From positions 901,012-965,011 of the forward strand of contig NZ_FOTC01000002.1 in the NCBI RefSeq assembly GCF_900114455.1: DNA of 64,000 bases. Reading direction: 5' to 3'. The notes beneath the pieces are model-generated. The model was not told the DNA's origin and did no database searches. It saw only the letters and a list, made by a program, of their open reading frames with translations. The stretch is from Halogranum rubrum (GTDB taxonomy: Archaea; Halobacteriota; Halobacteria; Halobacteriales; Haloferacaceae). This document shows positions 1-8,632 of the stretch, in pieces. Position 1 is the stretch's first letter. Each line of letters opens with the position of its first letter. A program made the position numbers and the translations under genes.

Positions 1-2
1 AC

Positions 3-1067
3 CTCAGCTATCGACAGGGACTCGCCGTCGGTACGGTGGGCGTCTTCGTGCTCGTCGGGCTTCTCGGCGTCATATTCCCCGGGAGCATCGCCAACGACCT
101 GTTCCGAATCATCACGTCCCGAAGTACGCTGAGTTCGGCGCTTCGGCTGTCCGTCCCCATCGTCTTCGCGGCGCTGGGCGGTATCTTCGCCGAGAAGAGC
201 GGCGTCATCAACATCGGACTGGAGGGACTGCTCATCATCTCGGCGTTCACGGGCGTGCTCGTCACCGACCTCGTCGGCGCGTCGAGTTCGGTGTTCTTCG
301 TCCCGGCCGTCTGGGTCGGCTTCCTCGCCGGCATCCTCGCCAGCACGTTGTTCTCGCTGCTCTTTGCTATCGTCTGCATCGAGTTCCGTGCCGACCAGAT
401 TATCGCCGGACTTGCCGTCTGGCTCATCGCACTCGGTCTCGCGCCGTTCGCGGCGAACGTCAAGTACGGCAGTCCGAACTCGGACAACCTCGGCAGCGCG
501 GGCACGTTCGACCAGTGGACGATTCCGGTGCTCTCGGATATCCCGGTGCTCGGCGCAGTGTTCGACGCGACACCGGTCGTCTACCTGATGCTCCTCGCTG
601 TCCCGCTCACGTGGTTCGTGTTGAACCACACTTCGTTCGGGAAGTGGATTCAGGCGAGTGGTGAGAACCCGAAGGCGCTCGACACCGTCGGTGTCAACGT
701 CAACCGCGTACGCTACGCGGGTGTCCTCCTCTCGGGCGTCCTCTCGGGCGTCGGCGGCGCGGCGCTCTCGCTCAGTCTCGGGCAGTTCATCGGGAACGGT
801 CAGACGATGGTCAACGGAAAGGGGTTCATCGCCATCGTCGCGTTCCTGTTCGGCAACTACAACCCCATCGGCGCGTTCGGCGCGTCGTTCCTCTTCGCCG
901 GACTCGAAGCCGTCCAACTGCGTCTCCAGCAGGTGCCGGGCTACGCGATTCCGGACACGCTCATCCAGACGGTGCCTTACGTGACGGTCATCGTCGTGTT
1001 GGCGCTCGTCGGAAAGACGAAGATTCCCAAAGCGGCAGGCGAGCACTACGAGTCGGGCGACGACTGA
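3..1067 (+). CDS. ABC transporter permease, nucleoside/simple-sugar type (5' end outside window)
   Basis: Integral-membrane subunit of an ABC importer of the BPL_transp_2 (RbsC/YufQ-like) class, which takes up nucleosides or simple sugars together with a BMP-type binding lipoprotein and an ATPase. The frame is open from base 3 and the first GTG at base 36 falls inside hydrophobic sequence, so the true start lies upstream of the window. The protein has about eight to ten hydrophobic segments, and the motif EKSGVINIGLEG near residue 60 is typical of this permease family. The missing partners should lie to the left. The last 12 codons are repeated just downstream (see the repeat entry). The family is clear; the substrate is inferred only. 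Confidence 0.88.
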   Translation, partial: LSYRQGLAVGTVGVFVLVGLLGVIFPGSIANDLFRIITSRSTLSSALRLSVPIVFAALGGIFAEKSGVINIGLEGLLIISAFTGVLVTDLVGASSSVFFVPAVWVGFLAGILASTLFSLLFAIVCIEFRADQIIAGLAVWLIALGLAPFAANVKYGSPNSDNLGSAGTFDQWTIPVLSDIPVLGAVFDATPVVYLMLLAVPLTWFVLNHTSFGKWIQASGENPKALDTVGVNVNRVRYAGVLLSGVLSGVGGAALSLSLGQFIGNGQTMVNGKGFIAIVAFLFGNYNPIGAFGASFLFAGLEAVQLRLQQVPGYAIPDTLIQTVPYVTVIVVLALVGKTKIPKAAGEHYESGDD

Positions 1068-1125
1068 ACTCTCGGCTCGTTTTGGAAGAGCGGCAGGCGA
1101 GCACTACGAGTCGGGTGACGACTGA
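1031..1125. repeat. 37-bp direct repeat of the permease 3' end
   Basis: Bases 1031-1067, the last twelve codons and stop of the permease gene, recur at 1089-1125 with a single C-to-T difference. The copies are 58 bp apart. The second copy is followed by GAGCCGA, the reverse complement of TCGGCTC after the first copy (1073-1079), so a weak hairpin can form. It looks like a short tandem duplication of a gene tail. Confidence 0.85.
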
Positions 1126-1266
1126 GAGCCGACTTCAGAACACCCTCCCGAACAGACTCTCTTTCGAACAGAACTGTACATCTTCGAGAGGAAACCGCAC
1201 TCTTCTTGAAAATCGTAGTGAATCATTCAACGAAAAGTAATAAACGTTTGGGAACGTAGTCGTACT

Positions 1267-1950
1267 GTGATTTCTGAACTGTACGACTCTCTGGACGGGC
1301 AGGTCGTTCTTCTCGCGGGTGCCGACGGCGGTGTGGGTGCGGCCGTCGCAGACGAACTCCTCCGACGCGGAGCGACGCTCTACGTCGGGTCTGCCGACGG
1401 GACGGTGTTCTCTGGAGGTATTCCACTCGCCCTAGACCTGACCGACTCCGAGAGTATCGGCGCGGCGGTCGGCCGCGTCGTCGGCGACCGAGGCCGACTG
1501 GACGTACTCGTCCTCCTCCCTGCGGTCAGCGACCGACGCGACTGGAGCTTACTCGAAGCGTCCATCGACACCGTCGATGCGGGTATCGCCCGGACCTTCC
1601 GCGGACCGCTGCTCCTCGTCCGGGCGGCGCTCCCCTACCTGCTCGAACACGACGGCGGGCGCGTGGTGACGGTGTCAGCCGACGACACGACGAGTGCACA
1701 CCCGGCCGACGCCGCAGTACAAGTCTCGACGGCCGCCTTCGACGCGTTCGCCAGCTATCTCGACGCGACGTTCGCCCCTCGACTCATCGCCAACAACGCG
1801 ACGCCGGGACGCGCGCGTGCCGACGGCGGTCACTGCGGTCGAGGCGACCCGACGGAGTCGAGCGCCGAGACGGTCGGGACGCTCGCTCGACTCCGACCGG
1901 GGTCAGACGGTGGTGTCGACTGGTCTGACTGCCGCGCGGTCGGGAACTGA
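1267..1950 (+). CDS. SDR-like protein without the catalytic Tyr/Lys
   Basis: A 227-residue Rossmann-fold protein resembling short-chain dehydrogenases. Residues 12-25 carry a glycine-rich nucleotide loop (AGADGGVGAAVA) in place of the usual TGxxxGxG, followed by a conserved-looking DLTD and DVLVLLPA core. At the position of the family YxxxK the sequence reads VQVSTAAFDAF, so both catalytic residues are absent and the usual serine region is also altered. The C-terminal 45 residues are rich in Gly, Arg and Cys and unlike the family. The GTG start is supported by a TATA-like AGTAATAAAC at 1235-1244, the leaderless spacing. A redox reaction is unlikely; a binding or regulatory role is inferred. 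Confidence 0.65.
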   Translation: MISELYDSLDGQVVLLAGADGGVGAAVADELLRRGATLYVGSADGTVFSGGIPLALDLTDSESIGAAVGRVVGDRGRLDVLVLLPAVSDRRDWSLLEASIDTVDAGIARTFRGPLLLVRAALPYLLEHDGGRVVTVSADDTTSAHPADAAVQVSTAAFDAFASYLDATFAPRLIANNATPGRARADGGHCGRGDPTESSAETVGTLARLRPGSDGGVDWSDCRAVGN

Positions 1951-2033
1951 CGCTCGAACTTACGGATTCGTCGGAGGCCGAACGACGCATTCGGTGATAA
2001 AGAGTTTTGATTCCGCGATAAGGAGTGAGACGC

Positions 2034-3404
2034 ATGACTACTCACGAGTACGACGTCGCAATCGTCGGCGCAGGGACCGCCGGTTGTTACGCGTCGGCGA
2101 CCCTCGCCCGCGAGGGACTCGACGTCGTCGTCATCGAGCGCAAAGACGAGGAAGAGGCGGGTCACATCGCCTGCGGTGACGCGCTGAAGGGGGCCGACGC
2201 GTTCCCCGAGGCGATTCCGAAGTCGAAGATTCAGCCGGCCTTTACGAACACGAACGTCACGCACGGCCGCTTCGAGATTCCGAGCCACGATACGTCACTG
2301 GAGATTCCCATCCCGGGCGAACTCGCCGTCCTCGACCGCTGGGAGTACGGCCGACTCATCATCGAAGGCGCGAAAGAGGCGGGCGCGGAGTTCCACTACG
2401 ACACCGTCGTCCAAGACGTCGAACAGGAAGCCGACGGCCGAGTCACGGGCGTCCGCGGCAAACACAAAGGCGACGTCGTCGAGTACGAAGCCGAGATAAC
2501 CATCGACTCCGCCGGTGCGCTGTCGCTCCTGCAGGACAAAGCCGACCTCTCGCAGGCGACGTTCGACACCAACGTCTCGTACTCACAGTTCTGTTCGGCC
2601 TACCGCGAGGTACTGCACGTCGACGAACCCGTCGACTACGACGACGCACTCGTCTTCAAGCCGACGAAGCGCGCGGCGGGCTACATCTGGTACTTCCCGC
2701 GTACGCCCACCGAAATCAACGCTGGTCTCGGCTTCCAGATGAACGAACAGCCGATGAAACTCGTCGAGGACCTGAAACAGGACCTCCGGAACCGCCCCGA
2801 GTTCAAGGGCGCGAAAGTGACCGACAAACTCGGCGCGGCACTGCCGACGCGCCGCCCCTACGACTCGGCCGTCGCGCCGGGATTCATCGCCGCAGGTGAC
2901 GCTGCAGGCCACGTCAACCCGACCACCGGCGGCGGTATCGCCGGTGCCGCCTACGCAGGGAAGTACGCCGCCGAGCAGGCCATCGAGGCCATCGCCGCGG
3001 GCGACGTCAGCGAGGAGATGCTGTGGCGCTACAACCAGCGCGTCATGGACCACTTCGGCGGCCGCTACGCCGGACTCGACGTCTACAACATCCTCGTCAC
3101 CGCCGGCGAAGTCGACGACTTGGAGAGTCTTCTTGCAGTGCTGCCGGGTGAGAAACTGGCAGAGGGGCTCTACTCCGGAAAGACCAGTCTCGGCTGGAAG
3201 GTCAAGCTTCAGACGGCCATCCAGAGTCGCGACTACTGGGACGTCATCTACGACTTCTACAAGACGCGAAAGCTCGCCGACAAACTCATCGACCACTACG
3301 ACCGCTACCCCGGTCGACCGAGTGCGCTCGCTGGCTGGCAGAACTACCGTGACGACTTGATGGACCAGATTTACGAGACGACGGGCGCGGAAGCGAAGTA
3401 CTGA
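2034..3404 (+). CDS. Geranylgeranyl reductase family FAD protein
   Basis: FAD-dependent oxidoreductase of the digeranylgeranylglycerophospholipid reductase family, which saturates the isoprenoid chains of archaeal membrane lipids or of quinone side chains. The 456-residue protein opens with the dinucleotide-binding motif VGAGTAGCYAS (residues 11-21). It has the family segment HIACGDALKG near residue 45 and the second FAD motif FIAAGDAAGHVNPTTGGGI near residue 285. Its length fits the family. I chose ATG 2034 because a GGAG ribosome-binding site lies at 2022-2025; a GTG three codons earlier overlaps that site. It stands alone between an SDR-like gene and a surface-protein gene. Which of several paralogous reductases it is cannot be told from sequence alone. 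Confidence 0.88.
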   Translation: MTTHEYDVAIVGAGTAGCYASATLAREGLDVVVIERKDEEEAGHIACGDALKGADAFPEAIPKSKIQPAFTNTNVTHGRFEIPSHDTSLEIPIPGELAVLDRWEYGRLIIEGAKEAGAEFHYDTVVQDVEQEADGRVTGVRGKHKGDVVEYEAEITIDSAGALSLLQDKADLSQATFDTNVSYSQFCSAYREVLHVDEPVDYDDALVFKPTKRAAGYIWYFPRTPTEINAGLGFQMNEQPMKLVEDLKQDLRNRPEFKGAKVTDKLGAALPTRRPYDSAVAPGFIAAGDAAGHVNPTTGGGIAGAAYAGKYAAEQAIEAIAAGDVSEEMLWRYNQRVMDHFGGRYAGLDVYNILVTAGEVDDLESLLAVLPGEKLAEGLYSGKTSLGWKVKLQTAIQSRDYWDVIYDFYKTRKLADKLIDHYDRYPGRPSALAGWQNYRDDLMDQIYETTGAEAKY

Positions 3405-3683
3405 GCCACGAACTCTCTTCACGGACATCTCGGCCACTTCGTCGGCTTCGCCCCTCGCCGAAAACTGCGGTCCGTCGCTTTTTCTCCGAACGTATTTGGT
3501 GGAGACCCAGGAGGCGAACCGAGTCTCGTAGTACGGCCCGGAACCAGTATCGAAAGTCCAGTAGTCGGCAGACCGTCCCACGAAACAGAACGCCGATCAA
3601 ATGAGTCCTACTCGACAGGTTTGAATGTTTATTTTTACACACTTTCATTGCTCTTTATGTCTCACCGGGGTGGTGTTCGTCAC

Positions 3684-4553
3684 ATGACACAGAGCAGGCG
3701 GTCAGTTCTTGGACTCCTCGCATCAGTGGGTCTGCTCGGGGGCGTCCCGTCCCGCGTAGCCGAGGGACAGGTCGCACGCGCGGTCGAATCCGAACCCGGA
3801 GACGGAGACACAGACGCTGTAGAAGAGAACGACCTCTCACCTCCGTCGACCCCCGCACTCGACTTTCGCGACCAGAAATCCACTGGCGGAAGCGTCACCG
3901 TCGCCAGTGCCACGCTCGCCGAGGGTGGGTTCGTCGTCATCGTCCACGACGACGAAATCGTCGGCGTCTCGACGTACCTCTCTGCTGGCCGCTTCGAGGA
4001 TGTAACGATAGACCTCGACAGGCCGCTTTTCGAGTCCGGGACCCTCACTGCGACTATCCAGACCGACACGAACGGAAACCGAACGTTCGACGCGACGACG
4101 GTGAAACTCTCGTGTAGCCAGCGCGACGAGGAGAGCGCCGTCGTCTCCGACACGGCAACCGTCTCACTCCCTCAGTCTCAGGACGCGGAGCTCGTCTTCA
4201 GAGACCAAGTGGTCGACGAGGCTATCGTCGTCGAGTCCGCAACGTTCCCGGAAGGCGGGTTTATTGCGCTGTTCGCCCCCCAAGTCGGCGACCCAGATAT
4301 CGACGACTACGTCGAAATCGGTGTGTCGGACTACTTCGAACCGGGTCACTACGAAGACATCACGTTCGGCAGCGGCTTCCCCACCGAGTCCGGCGAGTGT
4401 TCGGCCGAGGTCAACGCTCTGCTCATTCGCGACAGGGACGACAACCGAGATTACGAGTTTAGCTACCACTTCCCCGGCACTCCCGACTATCCGTTCATCC
4501 CCCCGGGTGATGTGTCAGCAACCCTGACGAAGGCAGACTGTCAATCGGAGTAA
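3684..4553 (+). CDS. Tat-exported protein with two DUF7282-like domains
   Basis: A 289-residue exported protein. The N-terminus has a twin-arginine signal (QSRRSVLGLLASVG) and a cleavage-like region near residue 29. After a short acidic linker come two homologous beta-rich modules, about residues 55-145 and 160-270. Both carry a V-x-S-A-T-x-x-E-G-G-F-x-x-x-x motif (ASATLAEGGFVVIV and ESATFPEGGFIALF) and an F-E-x-V/I-T turn. This matches the haloarchaeal DUF7282 surface domain as I know it. ATG 3684 was preferred over earlier in-frame codons because it begins the signal peptide and a TATA-like CTTTATG lies at 3651-3657. The function is unknown, presumably cell-surface structural. Confidence 0.78.
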   Translation: MTQSRRSVLGLLASVGLLGGVPSRVAEGQVARAVESEPGDGDTDAVEENDLSPPSTPALDFRDQKSTGGSVTVASATLAEGGFVVIVHDDEIVGVSTYLSAGRFEDVTIDLDRPLFESGTLTATIQTDTNGNRTFDATTVKLSCSQRDEESAVVSDTATVSLPQSQDAELVFRDQVVDEAIVVESATFPEGGFIALFAPQVGDPDIDDYVEIGVSDYFEPGHYEDITFGSGFPTESGECSAEVNALLIRDRDDNRDYEFSYHFPGTPDYPFIPPGDVSATLTKADCQSE

Positions 4554-4634
4554 CGTCCTCTACCACGTGGAGTCTGAGGACGACCGAACCGCAGACGCGA
4601 ATACAGCCGAGATAACCAAGAGGCTCGAGCGGAC

Positions 4635-5909
4635 TCAGGGCCGCTCTTCGGCCACCCGCAGAATCGCCCCCGAGAGCACGTCGATACCGATACCGAGCGA
4701 CGCTTCGTCGACGTCGAACGTACTCGTGTGGTGGCCGCCGGGGTGGTTCGTGCCGACGCCGACGTAGGCGGCCTTCCCGCCGTTGTCTTGGACACGTTGC
4801 ATGAGGAACGTCGCGTCCTCGCTGCCGCCGAGAGCATCGCTCGGGAGGACGGAGGTCACGCCGTCGGTGTCGCTGGCGACGGCGGCGACGACGTTCCGAA
4901 TCTCGTCGTCGCTGCGGGCACTCGGAGCCATCCCCTCGGTGGAGAGGTCGACCTCACAGCCGTGCATGTCGGCGGCCGCTCGAAGGGTGCGCTCTGCCTT
5001 CTCACGCATGTACTCCATCAGTTCGGTCGTCTCGCCGCGTACTTCGCCCTCGATGAACGACTCCTCGGGGATGATGTTCGTCGCCGTCCCGCCGCCGACG
5101 AGTCCGGCGTTGATTCGGGTCGCGCCGTCGGAGTGTCGTGAGATGCCGTAGAGGTTCTGAATCGCCGTCGCCATCGCGAGGACGGCGTTGTCGCCCTCTT
5201 CGGGTTTGGCACCGGCGTGGGCCGGATGACCGTCGAACTCCGCGCGGAAGTGGTGGACAGCGAGGAAGCCGTCGATGCCCGCGACGACTTCGCCCGTCGG
5301 GTGGTCGAGACCGAGGTGCACGGCGAGGAGGTAGTCCACGTCGTCGAGATGGCCGCTCTCGGCCATCGGCTTGCCGCCGGAGATGAGTTCCTCGCTCGGT
5401 TGGAAGAACACCTTCAGCGTCCCGTCGAAGTCGCTGTCGGCGACGGCGTCGATGACGCCGAGACCGAGCGTCGCGTGACCGTCGTGGCCGCAGGCGTGCA
5501 TGTAGCCCTCGTGTTCCGAACGGAAGCCACCGGCCGAGGGTGCATGAGTCGACTCGTCGGACTCACGGATGGGGAGCGCGTCGATGTCGACGCGAAGCCC
5601 GACGGTCGGACCATCACCCTTCCGCAAGACAGCGACGGCGCCGGTGTAGCCGCCTTCGAGTTGGGCGAGGATGTCCTCGCGAGCGCCTGCCTCGCGGGCT
5701 TGGGCGAACCACCGGTCGAGTTCGTCGTCGTCGGGTACCGACAGTCGGTCCTCACCGAGCACCTCCGCGCCGACGTAGAGTTCGTCCAGCGGGCGCGTCT
5801 CCAGTTTGTCGACGATGCGCGCGGTCGTGTAGAACTCACGCCACGCGGGTTCGGGATGTCGGTGTAAGTCGCGGCGGAACTCGACGAGTTCCTCGGCAAT
5901 CTCGCTCAT
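4635..5909 (-). CDS. M20-family amidohydrolase (AbgA/AbgB-like)
   Basis: Cytoplasmic zinc peptidase/amidohydrolase of family M20D, 424 residues, which hydrolyses N-acyl amino acids or p-aminobenzoyl-glutamate-like amides. The N-terminal EFRRDLHRHPEPAW is the family opening. The metal site is visible as MHACGHDGH near residue 138, FQPSEE near 169 and HLGLDH near 198. The dimerisation domain carries HHFRAEFDGHPAHAG, and the final metal ligand region is TNHPGGHH near residue 390. An insertion at about residues 45-80 is longer than in simple IAA-amino-acid hydrolases. The start follows a TATA-like ACTTATCAC at the leaderless distance. It converges on the surface-protein gene. The substrate is not determinable. 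Confidence 0.88.
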   Translation of the reverse strand: MSEIAEELVEFRRDLHRHPEPAWREFYTTARIVDKLETRPLDELYVGAEVLGEDRLSVPDDDELDRWFAQAREAGAREDILAQLEGGYTGAVAVLRKGDGPTVGLRVDIDALPIRESDESTHAPSAGGFRSEHEGYMHACGHDGHATLGLGVIDAVADSDFDGTLKVFFQPSEELISGGKPMAESGHLDDVDYLLAVHLGLDHPTGEVVAGIDGFLAVHHFRAEFDGHPAHAGAKPEEGDNAVLAMATAIQNLYGISRHSDGATRINAGLVGGGTATNIIPEESFIEGEVRGETTELMEYMREKAERTLRAAADMHGCEVDLSTEGMAPSARSDDEIRNVVAAVASDTDGVTSVLPSDALGGSEDATFLMQRVQDNGGKAAYVGVGTNHPGGHHTSTFDVDEASLGIGIDVLSGAILRVAEERP

Positions 5910-6003
5910 ACGAGAGGGGATGAATCCCTCGGTGATAAGTGATGACTTCCCGTACAGCGGTGAGTAACCGCCGGTGTGCCCCGAAGATGCCCCGTGTGAC
6001 GAG

Positions 6004-6066
6004 TGTCTTAGGTGTCTTAGGTGTTCTATTGGATAGTGAGAGACTGATTCCGACCCATTTTATAGG
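6004..6066 (+). promoter_or_regulatory. nhaC-family gene promoter with 9-bp tandem repeats
   Basis: TTTTATAGG at 6058-6066 is a TATA box about 27 bases before the ATG at 6090. Upstream, TGTCTTAGG occurs twice in tandem (6004-6012 and 6013-6021), followed by an imperfect third copy. The repeats are a candidate activator or repressor site. Confidence 0.5.
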
Positions 6067-6089
6067 ATGCTTGGTATTGCCACGAATAG

Positions 6090-7628
6090 ATGAGCGACGT
6101 CGAAACCGATTCATCGACCGAAACGAAGCTCACGTTCCGTGGGGGCCGACTCGTCAGCGCCCTCCCGATTACCTTCTTCATCGCCTGGGCTATCGTCCAG
6201 TCCGGGCTGTTGGGAATCGGAGATACGACAGGGCTTGTCGCAGGGATGCTCGTCGGCCTCATCGTCGGGCTATTCTTCGTGAAGGGACCGTGGAAAAGCT
6301 ACGCAGACGTCATCTTCGACGGCATGACGCGTCGAGTGGCGGCGACGGCCATCGTCGCGTGGCTCTGGGCAGGGATGTTCGCCCAGACCATCCAAGTCGG
6401 CGGCTTCGTCGACGGCCTCGTGTGGGCCACGACGGCGCTGAACGTCGGTGCCGCGCTGTTCCCGGCGCTGACGTTCCTCTTCGCCGCACTGCTCGCGACG
6501 GGCATCGGGACGGGGTACGGGACGGCCATCGCCTTCACCGGTCTCGTCTTCCCGGCCGGTGTCCTCATCGGGGCCAACCCGGTGCTCCTCTTCGGAGCCA
6601 TCCTCTCGGGGGCCGTCTTCGGTGACAACCTCGCGCCCGTGAGTGACACGACCATCGTGAGTGCCGTGACGCAGAACGCCGACATCGGCGGCGTCGTCGC
6701 CTCGCGTATCAAGTACGCAATCGTCGCTGCAGCACTCGCCTTCGTCGCCTACCTCGTCGCCGGCGCACAGATGGCACAACAGCCGATGAACGTCGGCGGC
6801 GACGTCGCCGCGGGCGTCGGGCCGCTCGGACTCGTCCACCTCGTCTCCATCGGTGTCGTCATCGCGACGGCCGTCGCCGGACGGCACATCATCGAAGCCG
6901 TCTCGTGGGGACTCGTCGTCTCCGCGGTTCTCAACCTCGTGTTGGGGCTGGCGTCCCCGAGCGATATGATTGCGTTCAACGCACCCGAAAACGCCGCGTT
7001 GGCGGCAGAGCTGAACGCGGTCCCGCTCATCGGTGCGTTCATCCAACTCGTCCCGGCGGGCGAGGCTGGCGTCGGCGGTAGTCTCTACACGGGTGCGGCG
7101 GGGTTCTTCCCGCTCATCGTTCTTACAGTCCTGCTCGTCGCCAGCGCCGAAATCATGCGCGCCGGTGGTGGCTTCGACGCCCTACAGGAGTTCCTGCTGT
7201 CGAGCGTCGCCACGACGGTCAAGCGCGCCGAGATGACGATGGTGCTCGGAACTGCACTCGTCAACGCAACGGTCACCATCAACACCGCCGCCGAAATCGC
7301 CATCGCACCGTACATCCGCACGCTCGGTGAGAAGTTCAACATCAACAGCTACCGTCGGGCCAACATCCTCGACGCCAACACCTCCGCACTCGGATACATC
7401 TTCCCGTGGGGTGGTGGACTCCTCGCCGGATACGGCGCGATGCAAAACCTCGTGAACTCGCAGGCGACGCCGTGGTTCACCCAAGAGATGCTGGTGAACC
7501 CCGCCTCCGTCTTCCCGTACGTCTTCCACGGCTGGTTCCTCGTCGCCGTCTTCATCGTCGCCGCGTGGACCGGATTCGGTCGCGAGTACGTCTCTGACCG
7601 CCAGAGCGAGGAGGTGAGTCGCGTATGA
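6090..7628 (+). CDS. nhaC: NhaC-family Na+/H+ antiporter
   Basis: Membrane antiporter of the NhaC family, 512 residues with about 12 hydrophobic segments, exchanging sodium for protons or acting on an organic acid. The diagnostic motif GDNLAPVSDTTIVSA lies near residue 180, and a second family region, INTAAEIAIAPYIRTLGEKF, lies near residue 400. In haloarchaea such antiporters help keep cytoplasmic sodium low. The gene overlaps the next one by four bases (ATGA), so the two are translationally coupled. It has a good TATA box and upstream tandem repeats. Ion specificity is inferred from the family; some NhaC homologues exchange malate and lactate. Confidence 0.92.
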   Translation: MSDVETDSSTETKLTFRGGRLVSALPITFFIAWAIVQSGLLGIGDTTGLVAGMLVGLIVGLFFVKGPWKSYADVIFDGMTRRVAATAIVAWLWAGMFAQTIQVGGFVDGLVWATTALNVGAALFPALTFLFAALLATGIGTGYGTAIAFTGLVFPAGVLIGANPVLLFGAILSGAVFGDNLAPVSDTTIVSAVTQNADIGGVVASRIKYAIVAAALAFVAYLVAGAQMAQQPMNVGGDVAAGVGPLGLVHLVSIGVVIATAVAGRHIIEAVSWGLVVSAVLNLVLGLASPSDMIAFNAPENAALAAELNAVPLIGAFIQLVPAGEAGVGGSLYTGAAGFFPLIVLTVLLVASAEIMRAGGGFDALQEFLLSSVATTVKRAEMTMVLGTALVNATVTINTAAEIAIAPYIRTLGEKFNINSYRRANILDANTSALGYIFPWGGGLLAGYGAMQNLVNSQATPWFTQEMLVNPASVFPYVFHGWFLVAVFIVAAWTGFGREYVSDRQSEEVSRV

Positions 7629-7897
7629 ACCTGAACCTAGACAAGTTCCTCGCGGGATGGACGTTCCGAACGAGTAAGCCAGTCTACGAGGCTGGCGAGG
7701 AACTGACTGCGTTCGTCACCGGCACTAGCGGGTCGACGCCCGTCGTCCGCATCGGTGACACGATTATCACCCTCACCGGGACGGAGGGACACGGCCGTCT
7801 CGTCGACAGACGCGTCCGCTTCCGCGTCACGGAGTTCGACTCGCAGAACCACGAAGGGACGGGCGAACTGCTGAGCGTCTTCGAAGAAGAGGAGTAG
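7625..7897 (+). CDS. Small TRAM/OB-fold-like protein
   Basis: A 90-residue beta-rich protein that overlaps the antiporter gene by four bases and is probably translated with it. From residue 20 the pattern EAGEELTAFVTG, VVRIGDTIITL, GRLVDRRVRFRVTEF and GTGELLSV resembles a TRAM domain, a small nucleic-acid-binding OB barrel common as stand-alone proteins in haloarchaea. No cysteines or membrane segments are present. Pairing with an antiporter is not explained by an RNA-binding role, and a cytoplasmic regulatory partner is an alternative. The family resemblance is moderate. Confidence 0.7.
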   Translation: MNLNLDKFLAGWTFRTSKPVYEAGEELTAFVTGTSGSTPVVRIGDTIITLTGTEGHGRLVDRRVRFRVTEFDSQNHEGTGELLSVFEEEE

Positions 7898-7942
7898 CGG
7901 CGGCGGAACGCCGTCACACCGGTCGTTCTCTTTTCGACGACA

Positions 7943-8443
7943 CTACGGATACTGTCTGTCGGGTTCGGGAATCGCTTCGAGATTCGTCGCCGTCTCGAAG
8001 ATGACGCCGTTCAGCTGTTCGGCCGTATCGAAGTACCAGTACGGCGTCTCGCCGAAGACACCGCTCTGGATGACGGGGATGCCGTTCTCCTCGAACGTCT
8101 CGACGACTCCCTCTGTGTCCTCGAACGCGAAGCAGGCGACGTGATGAAGGCCCTCGCCGTGTTCGTCGAGATGTTCGGTGTAGAGGCTCTCACCCGCCTT
8201 CGGTTCGATGAGTTCGATCATCGTCTCGCCGAGATAGCTGAGTGCCAGGGTCATGCTGTAGTCGTGCGACTCACCGCGGAACGTCGTGTCGTGGAGCGTC
8301 GGCGGTTCGAACTCGAAGACGTCCCACGGGCCGATGCCGAGGAGACCATCGAACCGATTCATCCCGTCTTCGATGTCCTCGACGACGAACGCGATCTGGG
8401 TGATCTCCGGAATCTCGATGCCGAGGTCGGGTACTGCTGCCAT
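7943..8443 (-). CDS. VOC-family protein, methylmalonyl-CoA-epimerase-like
   Basis: A 166-residue protein of the vicinal oxygen chelate (glyoxalase) superfamily with two betaalphabetabetabeta modules, as in methylmalonyl-CoA epimerase. Ligand-like residues are visible in GLHHVACFAFED (His) and VIFETAT (Glu). The first-module ligand, normally His in a DHIAIAV-type strand, is Gln here (ITQIAFVVEDI). ATG 8443 is preferred over an in-frame start 20 codons earlier because a TATA-like GCAATATACGG (8466-8476 on the other strand) gives leaderless spacing. Its job could be the epimerase step feeding the mutase at 27 kb, but other VOC functions are possible. Confidence 0.72.
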   Translation of the reverse strand: MAAVPDLGIEIPEITQIAFVVEDIEDGMNRFDGLLGIGPWDVFEFEPPTLHDTTFRGESHDYSMTLALSYLGETMIELIEPKAGESLYTEHLDEHGEGLHHVACFAFEDTEGVVETFEENGIPVIQSGVFGETPYWYFDTAEQLNGVIFETATNLEAIPEPDRQYP

Positions 8444-8632
8444 GTATTGTACACGATTCCGAACGCAATATACGGGACTGACGAACGCGACGACAGTCCG
8501 CAAAATCGACTCGTCGTCGGGTTCTCACGGTCGACGTTACCGCGGGTGCGAGCAGTGACCTCGGCGCCGCACCGATGAGACGAGCAGAAAGCTCCCGTCA
8601 GAAACGCTGCTACGCCGTGAGAGCGTTCGTCG

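Noticed and set aside
2583-3581. A 332-residue minus-strand frame opposite the geranylgeranyl reductase
   Set aside because: Composition is that of an antisense shadow, with no recognisable motif.
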